Positions 17,886 through 25,973 are shown, numbered from the stretch's first letter. The stretch is 64,000 bases of DNA from DAOTXR01 sp034435375 (GCA_034435375.1 DAOTXR010000080.1:1-64000), one strand, 5' to 3'. Made by a program: numbers and translations. Notes: a model not told the origin generated them from the sequence alone.

Positions 17886-19016
17886 TCAATCTGTGAAGCT
17901 GTCGAACATTGAGAGTTGCCCCTTGGACGCCTCATCCTGCGTACCTGGCGGCATCTCAAGGCCCTCTGGCAGTTCCATTAGTGTGCCCAGAATGGCGCGC
18001 CGCAAGTTCGTATCGAATGGGGGGTAGACGATCCCGTGTTCTGTCACAATGCCCGTCACGTAACGATGGGGCGTCACATCGAAGGCAGGATTACGCGCTG
18101 GGTAATCGCTAGGTACAATAGCCAGGCCATACGGTGAACGTACTTCGTCAGCTGATCGTTCCTCAATCGGGATCTCGTCACCACTCTTGAGGTTTAGGTC
18201 AATAGTAGAGGTGGGAACCACTGCATAGAATGGGATGCCGTTTTCTCTGGCGAGGACTGCCAGGCTGTACGTTCCAACCTTGTTGGCAACATCACCGTTA
18301 GCTGCTGTCCGGTCTGATCCTACCAACACTAGGTTGACCTGCTGGGTACGCATGAAGTGCCCGGCAGCATTGTCGGCGATGATGTCAAAAGGGATGCCAT
18401 ACTGTTTCAATTCCCAGCCAGACAGCCTTGCGCCCTGTAGCCTGGGGCGTGTCTCGTCAAGCAGGACGTGGATACGCTTGCCCTGAATATGCGCCATGCG
18501 GATCACGCCAAGCGCTGTGCCCCAATCGACCGTGGCCAGTGCGCCAGTGTTGCAGTGGTGCAGGATCGTGTCACCGTCTTTGATCAGTGTCGCGCCGTAG
18601 GCGGCCATCCGTCTGTTGATGGCGACATCCTCATCGGCAATGCGTTGAGCCTCGCGTGCCATCCCCCGCCGAATGTCGATCACCCGTGCTAACGATTCGT
18701 CAGCTGCGACTCGCATCATGCGGTCGACTGCCCATGTCAGATTGACAGCAGTTGGACGGGCCTGCTTCATGAACTGGGCCGCCTCTTCAAGGTAACGCAG
18801 CAGTTCCAGACGGTTCTGCGCGTCAAATTGCTGGGCAGCAAGGGCCATCCCAAAGGCAGCTGCCGCGCCAATGGCCGGGGCACCGCGCACTACCATGTCG
18901 GTGATGGCCTGTGCAACGTCGGCGTAGTTGTCGTACTCGACCAGAGTCATCTCCCAGGGCAGCCGCCGCTGGTCGATCATGCGAACTCGGCCCTCGTGCC
19001 ACTCGACAGTACGCAT
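17886..19016 (-). CDS. mtnA: S-methyl-5-thioribose-1-phosphate isomerase
   Basis: This is a 376-residue member of the eIF2B-like isomerase family. It converts 5-methylthioribose-1-P to methylthioribulose-1-P in methionine salvage. It shows MVVRGAPAIGAAAAFGMALA, ILHHCNTGALATVDWGTALG with the catalytic Cys, DETRPRLQGARLSGWEL, VGSDRTAANGDVANKVGTYS with the catalytic Asp, and ENGIPFYAVVPTSTIDLN. AGGAGG precedes the ATG, and a strong promoter lies at 19067-19095. It is about 25 residues longer at the C-terminus than many homologues (EGLEMPPGTQDEASKGQLSM). It is the first gene of an operon with the small unknown gene, the PfkB kinase and the GNAT. Confidence 0.95.
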   Translation of the reverse strand: MRTVEWHEGRVRMIDQRRLPWEMTLVEYDNYADVAQAITDMVVRGAPAIGAAAAFGMALAAQQFDAQNRLELLRYLEEAAQFMKQARPTAVNLTWAVDRMMRVAADESLARVIDIRRGMAREAQRIADEDVAINRRMAAYGATLIKDGDTILHHCNTGALATVDWGTALGVIRMAHIQGKRIHVLLDETRPRLQGARLSGWELKQYGIPFDIIADNAAGHFMRTQQVNLVLVGSDRTAANGDVANKVGTYSLAVLARENGIPFYAVVPTSTIDLNLKSGDEIPIEERSADEVRSPYGLAIVPSDYPARNPAFDVTPHRYVTGIVTEHGIVYPPFDTNLRRAILGTLMELPEGLEMPPGTQDEASKGQLSMFDSFTD

Positions 19017-19066
19017 AGCGCCTCCTGAGGTGATTTCGCCGCTTTACCTCCACGCCAGCATGCGCA

Positions 19067-19095
19067 AGTCTAGCTTACGCCCGGAGTGCTGTCAA
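19067..19095 (-). promoter_or_regulatory. Predicted promoter of the mtnA operon
   Basis: On the minus strand a perfect TTGACA (19095-19090) and TAGACT (19072-19067) are separated by 17 bp, about 45 bp upstream of the mtnA Shine-Dalgarno. Confidence 0.7.
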
Positions 19096-19124
19096 AAGAT
19101 CTGGCTATCTCCACATAGAAACAT

Positions 19125-19153
19125 AACGGGTTGCCTTCAAAAGGCAGCCCGTT
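19125..19153 (-). terminator. Terminator after the glutamate synthase GATase gene
   Basis: A hairpin with arms AACGGG..TGCCTT and AAGGCA..CCCGTT (one internal mismatch) lies 50 bp past the stop of the GATase gene. On the minus strand it is followed by ATGTTTC. It separates the glutamate synthase genes from the mtnA promoter. Confidence 0.6.
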
Positions 19154-19201
19154 GGAAAGGGTCGGCATTTTCAGTTGTGATATCGACAAGACGTGCTTGA
19201 A

Positions 19202-21862
19202 TCACCTGCTGGTTGCATGGCCTGTCTCATGTTCGACCAGCACGGCGTTTGCCTCTTGGACCTTTATCTTGCGATACACCTGGTGTGGGGCGCATTGTAC
19301 GCCATCGATTGTCAGTAGATCGTCCACGCCAATGCCGAACAGCCGCTCGTTCTCGCGCAGGTAAGGCTCAATGAGCATCCAGTCGGCGTCTGTCACGGGG
19401 GCGAATGTACCTCCGTTTAGCTGATCGCTCGCGACCCTGTGATGTGGGTCGCGCAGGTAGATCGCCCCGCCAGACGCCAGCGAGAACAGGTTCCCACCAG
19501 GGTAAGGAGTGCTGAGATCGCGCAGGCTGCCATCCTCGCCGAACGTCACGCCGTTCAGGATGACAAACCCTCCACCGTTGAGTGGGTCGCCAGCCATGAA
19601 GGACTCAGCCAAATAGTCGAGGCAGGTTCCGTTGATCACAGCACGCGGGCTGCCGACGGCGTTGATCAGCGGACGACCTGCCGCCGATCCGCGCACGTAA
19701 ACCTCGCCGCCCTTGGCGCCGTAGAGGAACGTCTGCCCAACGTCGCCGTGGACCACCAGCTTGCCGCGTCGCATGATCTGGCCGAGCTGGTCCTGACCAT
19801 CGCCATGAATGTATATCTCGGCTCCGTCCAGTCCTGACGCTGCATAATCGCCTATATCGCCATAGAGATCGAGCCGCAAGCCATAACTATCGGTACCCAG
19901 CCCACATCCGGCAAAACGGCCCCCACGCCAGTTATAGGCTATGATGTGCTGCCAGCCGATCTGGCAGGCTTGTACAATCCACCGCGCCGCACACTGGTCG
20001 CCTTCCGGGGAAAACCCCAGCGTGTCTAACACCAGTGTCGTCTCATCTGGCGCAGGCGCCCTGAGGAAGTTGGTCGTGTCTCGTGTCAGTCGGTGCACCT
20101 GTCGAAGATGGCTGCCGTTGTCATCCTGAGGCACTGCGTTAAACAGTGCGAGCAGCGCCTCGTCGATCAACGCCAGGAGCGAGGCACGCCGTTTGCTGCC
20201 AGGGTCGCTGGGATGGTTGCGGAGATGCGTCAATGTCTCCCAGGCAAAAAACCACTCACCGTCACCTTCTCTCCCGAATTCCGTCAGGCGGTGCAGGCCC
20301 CACGCGACCTCATGCCAGTTTGCATCGCGCAGCACTGGTGAGGCCCAAGCTCCAAATGACGGTGCTCCCCCATTGTCGAATGCTTGGTAGATGCCAGCCT
20401 GCCAGGCTTGACAGAACTGGTCGGAGGCTGTTGCAGGGTTGAGGCTGCTCCTGCTGACATGTCTCCTTGTGCTATCGACCTCCACCTCCTGACCGAACTT
20501 GTTCGTACACATCAGACCACCCGTGGCGCTGACCGAGAGGAGGAATGCTCCGCCGTCGGTGTGTGATCCGCCACGAGCCACCCAATATTTGTCCGCCACA
20601 GGCTGGAAGCGCGAGTCATCGATGGCAAGCGAACGGAGGCAGGCGTTGATCGCCTGACGTTCCGAGGCAATCAGACCGATCCGAACCGGTTCGATGCCGG
20701 GGGCGCTGTTCTCGTACAGCGCGAAGACCTGGGGACGCAGCATGCTTGTATCGGTGATGCCCAGCAGATCGACACGGCCTTCGTCGGGGTGAGAGCGAGC
20801 CAGAATGAAGAACCATGGGCCATCTGGCGAGCCGTGAATGTGGGTTGCCTGAATGGCGCGGTAGAGGTTCTGCTTGTCGGGTGACAGCATGATAAAGTCA
20901 TGCTCGGTGGTGGGAGCCATAGCTTCCAACGTCACCTCTAGGGGGTAGCGATACACCCGATCCCACAGATCGAACAGCAGCGCCGAAACTTCGGTGTCAG
21001 TCAAAAAAAGGGGCACCATGTTACGCTGGCGCAGATATTCACATACCGCATGGTAGTTGGCAAAGTCTCCATTGTGGACCAGCGCTTCGTTCATGCCAAT
21101 GAAGGGGTGTGCGCCTCCAGGATGCCAGACGCGGCCTTTCGTCGGGTAGCGCTGGTGAGCGATCCACACACGGGCCGTTTGGTCTTCGAGTCGGTAGTAA
21201 GCTACCACATCCTCGGCGTAACCCACGAGCTTGAGCACAATCAGATCGCGCCCATGGCATAGGACAAAGGCCTTCTTGTCACCCAGGCTGGCATAAAAGG
21301 CTGTGTTTAAACGGAATGAGTTTTGGTATACGAATTCGTCTTCAACAGCACGTGCAGGCAGGTCGTCTAGGTTATGCTGCTCGATGAAACGAGACAGCAC
21401 GTCGGGTCTTACGCGCACGAAGTAGCGCCACACATTCGGCGGGCAGACCTCAAGACCAGGGATAGCGCGATAGTCATCCAGGTGGTCGATTTCGTAGCAT
21501 TGGGCTATGTCGAAGTGGGGGGCGATGAATTGCTGCTCCACCTGGCCACGCACCGTCGGATCGAGTAAGGCCACTTGGACGAGGTAATGCGTGCGCAGCG
21601 TCTCAGCGTCAACCTGCATCTGCGCGGGGTCCAGCCCGGCCATGGCGATACCGCCGCCCTTGCCATTGCCTCGGTTGTGCATCTGCTGTGAGGCCGTCAG
21701 CACGTGCCGCCCGGCAATGGGCGTCTGCGAGGCCAGGCCCAGCACGCCACAGCCACCCTCAGCAGCGTCTGGTGTCCGTGTACGGTTGGCGATCTCTGCT
21801 GGCAGGCTGGCTAGCAAGTCTCGTCTCGTGCTCAGGATTCGCTCAGCGTAGATGTGTGTCAT
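19202..21862 (-). CDS. Glutamate synthase GATase (class II) plus GXGXG-domain subunit
   Basis: This 886-residue protein has an N-terminal class II glutamine amidotransferase domain. The would-be N-terminal nucleophile is Cys38 in EGGCGVLGLAS, after a 37-residue leader that would need cleavage, as with the GltB propeptide. QMHNRGNGKGGGIAM and RYPTKGRVWHPGGAHPFIGMNEALVHNGDFANYH are glutaminase signatures. The C-terminus (about 640-800) is a GXGXG beta-helix: GDIGDYAASGLDGAEIYIHG, RGKLVVHGDVGQTFLYGAKG, GEVYVRGSAAGRPLINAVG. The FMN/Fe-S barrel found between these parts in GltB is missing and is encoded by the gene 22 bp upstream. The pair would transfer glutamine amide to 2-oxoglutarate. Some such GATase/GXGXG proteins are annotated only as amidotransferases, so the acceptor is inferred. 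Confidence 0.8.
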   Translation of the reverse strand: MTHIYAERILSTRRDLLASLPAEIANRTRTPDAAEGGCGVLGLASQTPIAGRHVLTASQQMHNRGNGKGGGIAMAGLDPAQMQVDAETLRTHYLVQVALLDPTVRGQVEQQFIAPHFDIAQCYEIDHLDDYRAIPGLEVCPPNVWRYFVRVRPDVLSRFIEQHNLDDLPARAVEDEFVYQNSFRLNTAFYASLGDKKAFVLCHGRDLIVLKLVGYAEDVVAYYRLEDQTARVWIAHQRYPTKGRVWHPGGAHPFIGMNEALVHNGDFANYHAVCEYLRQRNMVPLFLTDTEVSALLFDLWDRVYRYPLEVTLEAMAPTTEHDFIMLSPDKQNLYRAIQATHIHGSPDGPWFFILARSHPDEGRVDLLGITDTSMLRPQVFALYENSAPGIEPVRIGLIASERQAINACLRSLAIDDSRFQPVADKYWVARGGSHTDGGAFLLSVSATGGLMCTNKFGQEVEVDSTRRHVSRSSLNPATASDQFCQAWQAGIYQAFDNGGAPSFGAWASPVLRDANWHEVAWGLHRLTEFGREGDGEWFFAWETLTHLRNHPSDPGSKRRASLLALIDEALLALFNAVPQDDNGSHLRQVHRLTRDTTNFLRAPAPDETTLVLDTLGFSPEGDQCAARWIVQACQIGWQHIIAYNWRGGRFAGCGLGTDSYGLRLDLYGDIGDYAASGLDGAEIYIHGDGQDQLGQIMRRGKLVVHGDVGQTFLYGAKGGEVYVRGSAAGRPLINAVGSPRAVINGTCLDYLAESFMAGDPLNGGGFVILNGVTFGEDGSLRDLSTPYPGGNLFSLASGGAIYLRDPHHRVASDQLNGGTFAPVTDADWMLIEPYLRENERLFGIGVDDLLTIDGVQCAPHQVYRKIKVQEANAVLVEHETGHATSR

Positions 21863-21884
21863 GCGTACACTCCCGTTCCTTCAC

Positions 21885-24365
21885 TCACTCCAGGTAGACC
21901 AGCAAGTCGCTCCGACCCCGCAGATCGCTGATGGACTGCATGCCGAGTCGGTCGAGTATCCCAGCGATCTGCCACTGCCAGCCCGTATACATGTTGACGA
22001 TCCGCTGCCATGCCTCCTGGGGATTGACCAATCTGGCATGCTCAGGATCGGTAGTGGTAATCCCAAATGGGCAACCCAGGCCCTTCTCGCACTGAGCGAC
22101 GCGGATGCAACCAATGGCGACCAACTCTGCTGTGCCGATCACCACCCCATCAGCACCCAGTGCGACAGCCTTAGCCACATCGTAGGCGGTCCGCAGCCCG
22201 CCCGATGCCACCAGCGTGATCTCGTCGCGGATGCCCTCAGCCGCCAGGAAGTGGTGCACTTTGGGTAGTGCGTACTCGATCGGCATGGCAATGTTTTTCT
22301 TGGCGATCTCCGGCGCAGCGCCCGTGCCGCCGTAGGCTCCATCGAGGTGCACAACGTGTGCTCCGGCGTAATAGGATCCCACTGCCACCATGTCAATGTC
22401 AGTTGGCGTAGAGACCTTTACGCTTATCAGTGCACGCGGATTGGTCTGCTTCAGCCAGTCGACATGTTTCTTGTGGTCTTCAACTGAATAAACGCTATGG
22501 AATGGGAATGGTGAAAATAACGATGTGCCCTGCACCGCCTCGCGGATGCGGGCTACGGTGTGAGTGTTTTTGTTGCCCAACAGATGGCCACCCAGTCCAG
22601 GTTTGGCCCCCTGGGCATATTTGATCTCGATCATTGGTGCACGCTGGAGCGTACCCTCGTTAACGCCAAATAATCCTGTGGCTACCTGGGTGATGATCGT
22701 GTTGGCGAACTCCTCCAGGCCTTCCGGGTAGCCACCTTCACCTGTCGAGGATAGGGTACCCATGATCTGCGCGGCTTTGTAGCGAGCGTACATCACGGGG
22801 AAGCTGACACTGCCATATGACATGCCGGCGCCGTACCATGGCACCGCGAGGCACAGGAGGGGTCGCCCGTCGTCACGGCGATTAAGCGACAAGCTGAGAT
22901 CAAAGCCAGCAGGATCAGCTACAGGTACATCGCGTGGATCCGAGTCGAGTTCGAAGGCAAAAGCCAGCCGGTCGAAACCTCCATCTGAGGCACCGACGCG
23001 GTATTCAACCTCACCGCTGGGCGGCTTGCCTGTGCGGGCCTGTTGCTGAGTCGTGTGCAGAAGCCAGATTGGCCAGCGAAAGTCGCCTTCGGGAGCTTCT
23101 TCCTTAGGGAGCATTGGAAACCGGGAGAGCTGTGCACTGCCTCCCAGACTGGCTCGAAATGAGCTTTCCTCGCTCTTGTGCCAGATCGTGCGCCCGACCT
23201 CGCCACGGAGACGACGTATCTCACGTATGCCCATGGCTCCCAGTACTTCAAGAAGCTGGTCGCGCCAGGCGTTTACCAAGTTCACCAGGCGTTGAGTGCC
23301 CCATTCCACATCGAAGTTCTCGTCCTCGATAGGTGATGGGCTGTGATCGGCCCACAATGACGTACCCCATGCCACCAGCACCGCATAGTCAATGGCGACC
23401 AGATCGGCCCCACAGGCAATGGACTTAGCCACATGCTCTGCTGCTGCAATTCCGCCGCTAACGATCAGCGTTGTCTGGTCACGCAAGGCTGCGTCCACCA
23501 ACGCCATATGCACGTCGCGGATAGCATCTGGGAGAGGACGGCCTGTGGTGTCGCGCCCGACTTCGTCAGCATAGATGTGGATCACATGGATCCCAGAACT
23601 GGCCCAGGCAACAGCAGTCTCGCCAGCACCAGGTCCCAGCGCCAGCCTCGCTGCAACCACAGCCTCTGGCCAGCGTGTGTGTGCTTTGTGCGTCAGATCG
23701 AATATAGCTTCGGACGTGCCTTCGATCTCTGCATAGCGTGGGGACAATGTTTCCGGCACGTTGTCTATCGACTGAGCAGATAGACGCAGCGCAAGACTCG
23801 AGGCACATGGGTCGAGATCGGTGGCGAAGTCTTCGGGGATCAGGATTGCCAGCGTGCCCAGTTGTTGTGCAGCCCTGGCCAGCGCCAGGGCAGTACCGCG
23901 ACCCGGCAGCGCCTCTGGGAGTGGGTTGAAGATCACTGGGATCGGGAGACTGAGCCACGAGGGGAGGGGGGTGATCAATGTGCCAGACTCATTAAATGCC
24001 AGCGCTCCGACTCCTGCTCCAAGATCTACCTGGGTCGAGATGTACTCACGCCCGTGTATGCCGTCGCGCGTTGGGCGCACGATCTCACTCATATCGAGCC
24101 AGATGCCTTCGAATCCCTCTCCGGCAAACTTGCCGCCATATCCCGCGCCAGAGATCGGGATGCGCCCGGTCTCAGCCATGTACCATGTCTGTGTGATGAT
24201 CTCAGCAGTCCAGTGGTTGTCGCCACGGGCCGTTTTCCCTTCAAACACGCGCTGACCATACTTGATGTAGCTGCCACCCTCGGCGATGGAGAACGATGCC
24301 GGATATCCAGCCGACGGAGGTGGCGCGGGCCGCGTGGCAATATGGTAACGGCTATGAGCAGTCAT
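21885..24365 (-). CDS. Glutamate synthase FMN/3Fe-4S synthase subunit with an extra N-terminal barrel-like half
   Basis: An 826-residue protein. The C-terminal half is the glutamate synthase barrel: TLSSTGEGGYPEGLEEFANT, IEIKYAQGAKPGLGGHLLG, SVKVSTPTDIDMVAVGSYYA, HLDGAYGGTGAAPEIAKKN, SGGLRTAYDVAKAVALGADG, then the 3Fe-4S cysteines in CIRVAQCEKGLGCPFG (about 750-765). The N-terminal ~400 residues contain a second barrel-like stretch (LIVSGGIAAAEHVAKSIACG, ADLVAIDYAVLVAWG) that echoes the canonical SGG..GAD strand pair but lacks the Cys cluster. The ATG at 24365 has GAGAGGGAG close upstream; a frame extending to 24407 lacks one. It probably forms a heteromeric enzyme with the GATase/GXGXG protein encoded 22 bp downstream. 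The electron donor subunit (GltD or ferredoxin) is not in the window. Confidence 0.8.
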   Translation of the reverse strand: MTAHSRYHIATRPAPPPSAGYPASFSIAEGGSYIKYGQRVFEGKTARGDNHWTAEIITQTWYMAETGRIPISGAGYGGKFAGEGFEGIWLDMSEIVRPTRDGIHGREYISTQVDLGAGVGALAFNESGTLITPLPSWLSLPIPVIFNPLPEALPGRGTALALARAAQQLGTLAILIPEDFATDLDPCASSLALRLSAQSIDNVPETLSPRYAEIEGTSEAIFDLTHKAHTRWPEAVVAARLALGPGAGETAVAWASSGIHVIHIYADEVGRDTTGRPLPDAIRDVHMALVDAALRDQTTLIVSGGIAAAEHVAKSIACGADLVAIDYAVLVAWGTSLWADHSPSPIEDENFDVEWGTQRLVNLVNAWRDQLLEVLGAMGIREIRRLRGEVGRTIWHKSEESSFRASLGGSAQLSRFPMLPKEEAPEGDFRWPIWLLHTTQQQARTGKPPSGEVEYRVGASDGGFDRLAFAFELDSDPRDVPVADPAGFDLSLSLNRRDDGRPLLCLAVPWYGAGMSYGSVSFPVMYARYKAAQIMGTLSSTGEGGYPEGLEEFANTIITQVATGLFGVNEGTLQRAPMIEIKYAQGAKPGLGGHLLGNKNTHTVARIREAVQGTSLFSPFPFHSVYSVEDHKKHVDWLKQTNPRALISVKVSTPTDIDMVAVGSYYAGAHVVHLDGAYGGTGAAPEIAKKNIAMPIEYALPKVHHFLAAEGIRDEITLVASGGLRTAYDVAKAVALGADGVVIGTAELVAIGCIRVAQCEKGLGCPFGITTTDPEHARLVNPQEAWQRIVNMYTGWQWQIAGILDRLGMQSISDLRGRSDLLVYLE

Positions 24366-24521
24366 GTATCTCCCTCTCAAAGAACGCCTTGATGGTTCAC
24401 ATTGCAACTATGTGGCCACACTGGCGGTTGGTAGGCCAGCGGCCTCGTTTATCGGACGTTCTAAGGCCAACGTTTTTGAGAGGTTTATACTCTGAGGATG
24501 CTATTCTCAGGCCATAAACGC

Positions 24522-24541
24522 AAAAGGGCGCCTGGACGCCC
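24522..24541 (-). terminator. Terminator of the candidate structured RNA
   Basis: On the minus strand GGGCG-TCCAGG-CGCCC is followed by TTTTGCGTTT. It directly follows the 3' end of the self-paired block, 155 bp before the glutamate synthase start. Confidence 0.65.
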
Positions 24542-24967
24542 CTGCCCTTGACACACGCTATGGCCCTAGGTGCATCCCCTTAACGTTCGAACACCGCGTA
24601 GCCTCGACTACCCGGTGACCACCGTGCTGCGCTTTGTCGGCGACTTCCGCCGCCGCTTTGTGGCAACACTTTCGCAGGGGATAAACTCAGGGTGTGGTAG
24701 CCCTGGGAGGCTTCCGCCGATCTGCTCGATTTTCTAGGCCGCCCAGATGGAAGATCGACCTCCCCGACAGCCTGTTAGCACTCACCTCGCGGTGAGGAAC
24801 CTCCGTCCTCGTCAACCTGCACACGCTTTGGCTCATTAGGAGTAGCGTTAGCAGGCCCATGGCGCTGATGTTTCCCCGTTATTGAGTTGCGTATCTCAAA
24901 AGCGCTGGCACATCCTCCGTTGTCCCTAGTCTGCAAGCAGGCTTCCTGCTTGTGTGATAGGGGGCAG
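24542..24967 (-). ncRNA. Candidate structured non-coding RNA (~430 nt), family not recognised
   Basis: Read on the minus strand, the two ends pair with each other: CTGCCC at 24967-24962 with GGGCAG at 24547-24542, then CACAC with GTGTG just inside. Inside are several perfect helices: CAAGCAGG/CCTGCTTG with a 3-nt loop (24934-24952), TTGAG/CTCAA (24882-24899), CTCACC-GCGA-GGTGAG with a GNRA loop (24781-24796), a long arm GGGAGG..CTTCC..ATCTG/CAGAT..GGAAG..CCTCCC (24705-24765), CAGGG/CCCTG (24688-24705), and a 7-bp AGGGGAT/ATCCCCT helix (24676-24682 with 24574-24580) enclosing two more hairpins. A promoter precedes it and a terminator follows. I looked for RNase P, tmRNA, SRP, 6S and common riboswitch core motifs and found none. 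A long leader of the glutamate synthase operon is the alternative reading. Confidence 0.55.
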
Positions 24968-24980
24968 CATGTTGGGCACA

Positions 24981-25009
24981 ATGATAGTGAGCTGGTGACG
25001 AGTTGTCAA
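24981..25009 (-). promoter_or_regulatory. Near-consensus promoter driving the candidate RNA
   Basis: On the minus strand a perfect TTGACA (25009-25004) and TATCAT (24986-24981) lie exactly 17 bp apart. Transcription would start near 24974, a few bases before the 5' arm of the closing helix. Confidence 0.75.
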
Positions 25010-25095
25010 GGCCAGTTTTGTGCTGGTTGGCCCAAGCTGCCTGCCATCGCCTACAATTATCAGTGTGTGCTGTCACCGGTCATGAGGAGGAGGTA

Positions 25096-25857
25096 ATGAT
25101 GTCACTAACCATCGGCGAGCTGGCCAAAAAGGTAGGCGTTCGAACTTCCGCACTGCGCTACTATGAAGAGCAGGGCCTCCTGGCTCCGAACGAGCGTACA
25201 GCGGCGGGCTATCGCATGTATGCACCGGAAGCAGAACATACGCTTCGCTTTATCCACCGCGCACAGCGTCTTGGGTTCTCACTGGCCGACATCCGTAACC
25301 TGCTCGCTGAGGATATGGTAAGTGACGAAATGGCCCTTGCTATTGCCGAGAACCGCTATGTAACCCTGGAAAGGCAGTTGACTGAACTGCTGGTTGTGCG
25401 GCATGAACTGCAACACTTCCTGCGCGATCTGCGTAGTCGCTTGCAACGCGATGAACTAAGCGAGTCTGTGTTCGCGCGCTTCGTAGACAGGGTATGTGCT
25501 AGCCCATCTGATCGTCCCTCGGCGGCCTCGGCGTTGGAATGGCTGGTGGGACGCACCGAGTGTGCGCTGGCTTCGACTGATGCTCGTCAGTTGCTTGAGA
25601 TGTTGCGCGGTCGACATGTGCACATCTGGCAGGAGGATAATGCCTACTCGATCTTGGTGGTAGGCCATGATCCAGCTACCGAGTCGGCGCTGCGTGCTCT
25701 AGCCAGTCTGGAGGCCAACTGCCAAGCACACCCTGCTCCGACTGTATCGATCGACGAGGAAGGTTATTTGCTTGTGGTTCACGGTGACAATGCTTTCATC
25801 TACGCTCAGTTGTTTCTTGCTCTGGAGCAAGAAACAACTGAATTGAAGGGGCGATAA
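25096..25857 (+). CDS. MerR-family transcriptional regulator with a C-terminal extra domain
   Basis: This 253-residue regulator has an N-terminal winged-helix MerR domain (TIGELAKKVGVRTSALRYYE, QGLLAPNERTAAGYRMY, FIHRAQRLGFSLADIRNLL). A long coiled coil for dimerisation follows (about 80-125). Unusually, another ~120 residues come after it, with a beta/alpha pattern (LLEMLRGRHVHIWQEDNAYSI; VSIDEEGYLLVVHGDNAFI). Cys residues occur at about 137, 155 and 206 and could bind metal, but their arrangement does not match CueR or ZntR. The double ATG at 25096/25099 sits behind AGGAGGAGGT; upstream frame extension is unlikely. The typical MerR operator at 25905-25936, in front of the metal ATPase 120 bp downstream, is its probable target. 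Confidence 0.88.
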   Translation: MMSLTIGELAKKVGVRTSALRYYEEQGLLAPNERTAAGYRMYAPEAEHTLRFIHRAQRLGFSLADIRNLLAEDMVSDEMALAIAENRYVTLERQLTELLVVRHELQHFLRDLRSRLQRDELSESVFARFVDRVCASPSDRPSAASALEWLVGRTECALASTDARQLLEMLRGRHVHIWQEDNAYSILVVGHDPATESALRALASLEANCQAHPAPTVSIDEEGYLLVVHGDNAFIYAQLFLALEQETTELKGR

Positions 25858-25904
25858 GTATCTCCCTCTTTCGTGTTGTCGTACCATCCTCTCATCTGAC
25901 TCTA

Positions 25905-25936
25905 TTGACCTTCAACCCCACTTGAAGGTGTATCAT
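25905..25936 (+). promoter_or_regulatory. MerR-type operator/promoter of the metal ATPase
   Basis: TTGACC (25905-25910) and TATCAT (25931-25936) are separated by 20 bp, the over-long spacer MerR activators require. The spacer region carries the perfect dyad ACCTTCAA (25908-25915) and TTGAAGGT (25922-25929). The layout and arms closely resemble CueR/ZntR-class operators. Confidence 0.85.
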
Positions 25937-25973
25937 CAGGTACATCGGTGACGACAAGAGAGGAGATGACTCG

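Larger units (their letters stand above)
24366..25095. other. 730-bp gene-free interval between glutamate synthase and merR
   Basis: No credible coding frame is present. Short frames on both strands lack ribosome sites and family resemblance. From the left it contains about 150 bp of leader before the glutamate synthase start, with a hairpin CTGAG/CTCAG at 24492-24510. It then holds a terminator (24522-24541), a densely self-complementary block (24542-24967), a near-consensus minus-strand promoter (24981-25009), and on the plus strand a possible merR promoter with TACAAT at 25052-25057. Confidence 0.7.

Noticed and set aside
17873..17959. Longer start for the small gene after mtnA
   Set aside because: It would overlap mtnA by 74 bp with an atypical Arg/Cys-rich segment and no ribosome site; the start at 17872 follows the mtnA stop directly.
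24542..24967. RNase P RNA, tmRNA, SRP RNA or 6S RNA
   Set aside because: Length, promoter and terminator would fit RNase P or tmRNA, but the RNase P P4 strands, the tmRNA tRNA-like ends, and the SRP tetraloop region were not found on either strand.
24775..24981. Small proteins encoded in the merR-glutamate synthase interval
   Set aside because: Short frames on both strands overlap each other and the helices, with no ribosome sites or recognisable domains.
25003..25095. Upstream extension of the MerR gene
   Set aside because: The extra residues precede a canonical MerR N-terminus and include the opposite-strand promoter; AGGAGGAGGT marks the start at 25096/25099.
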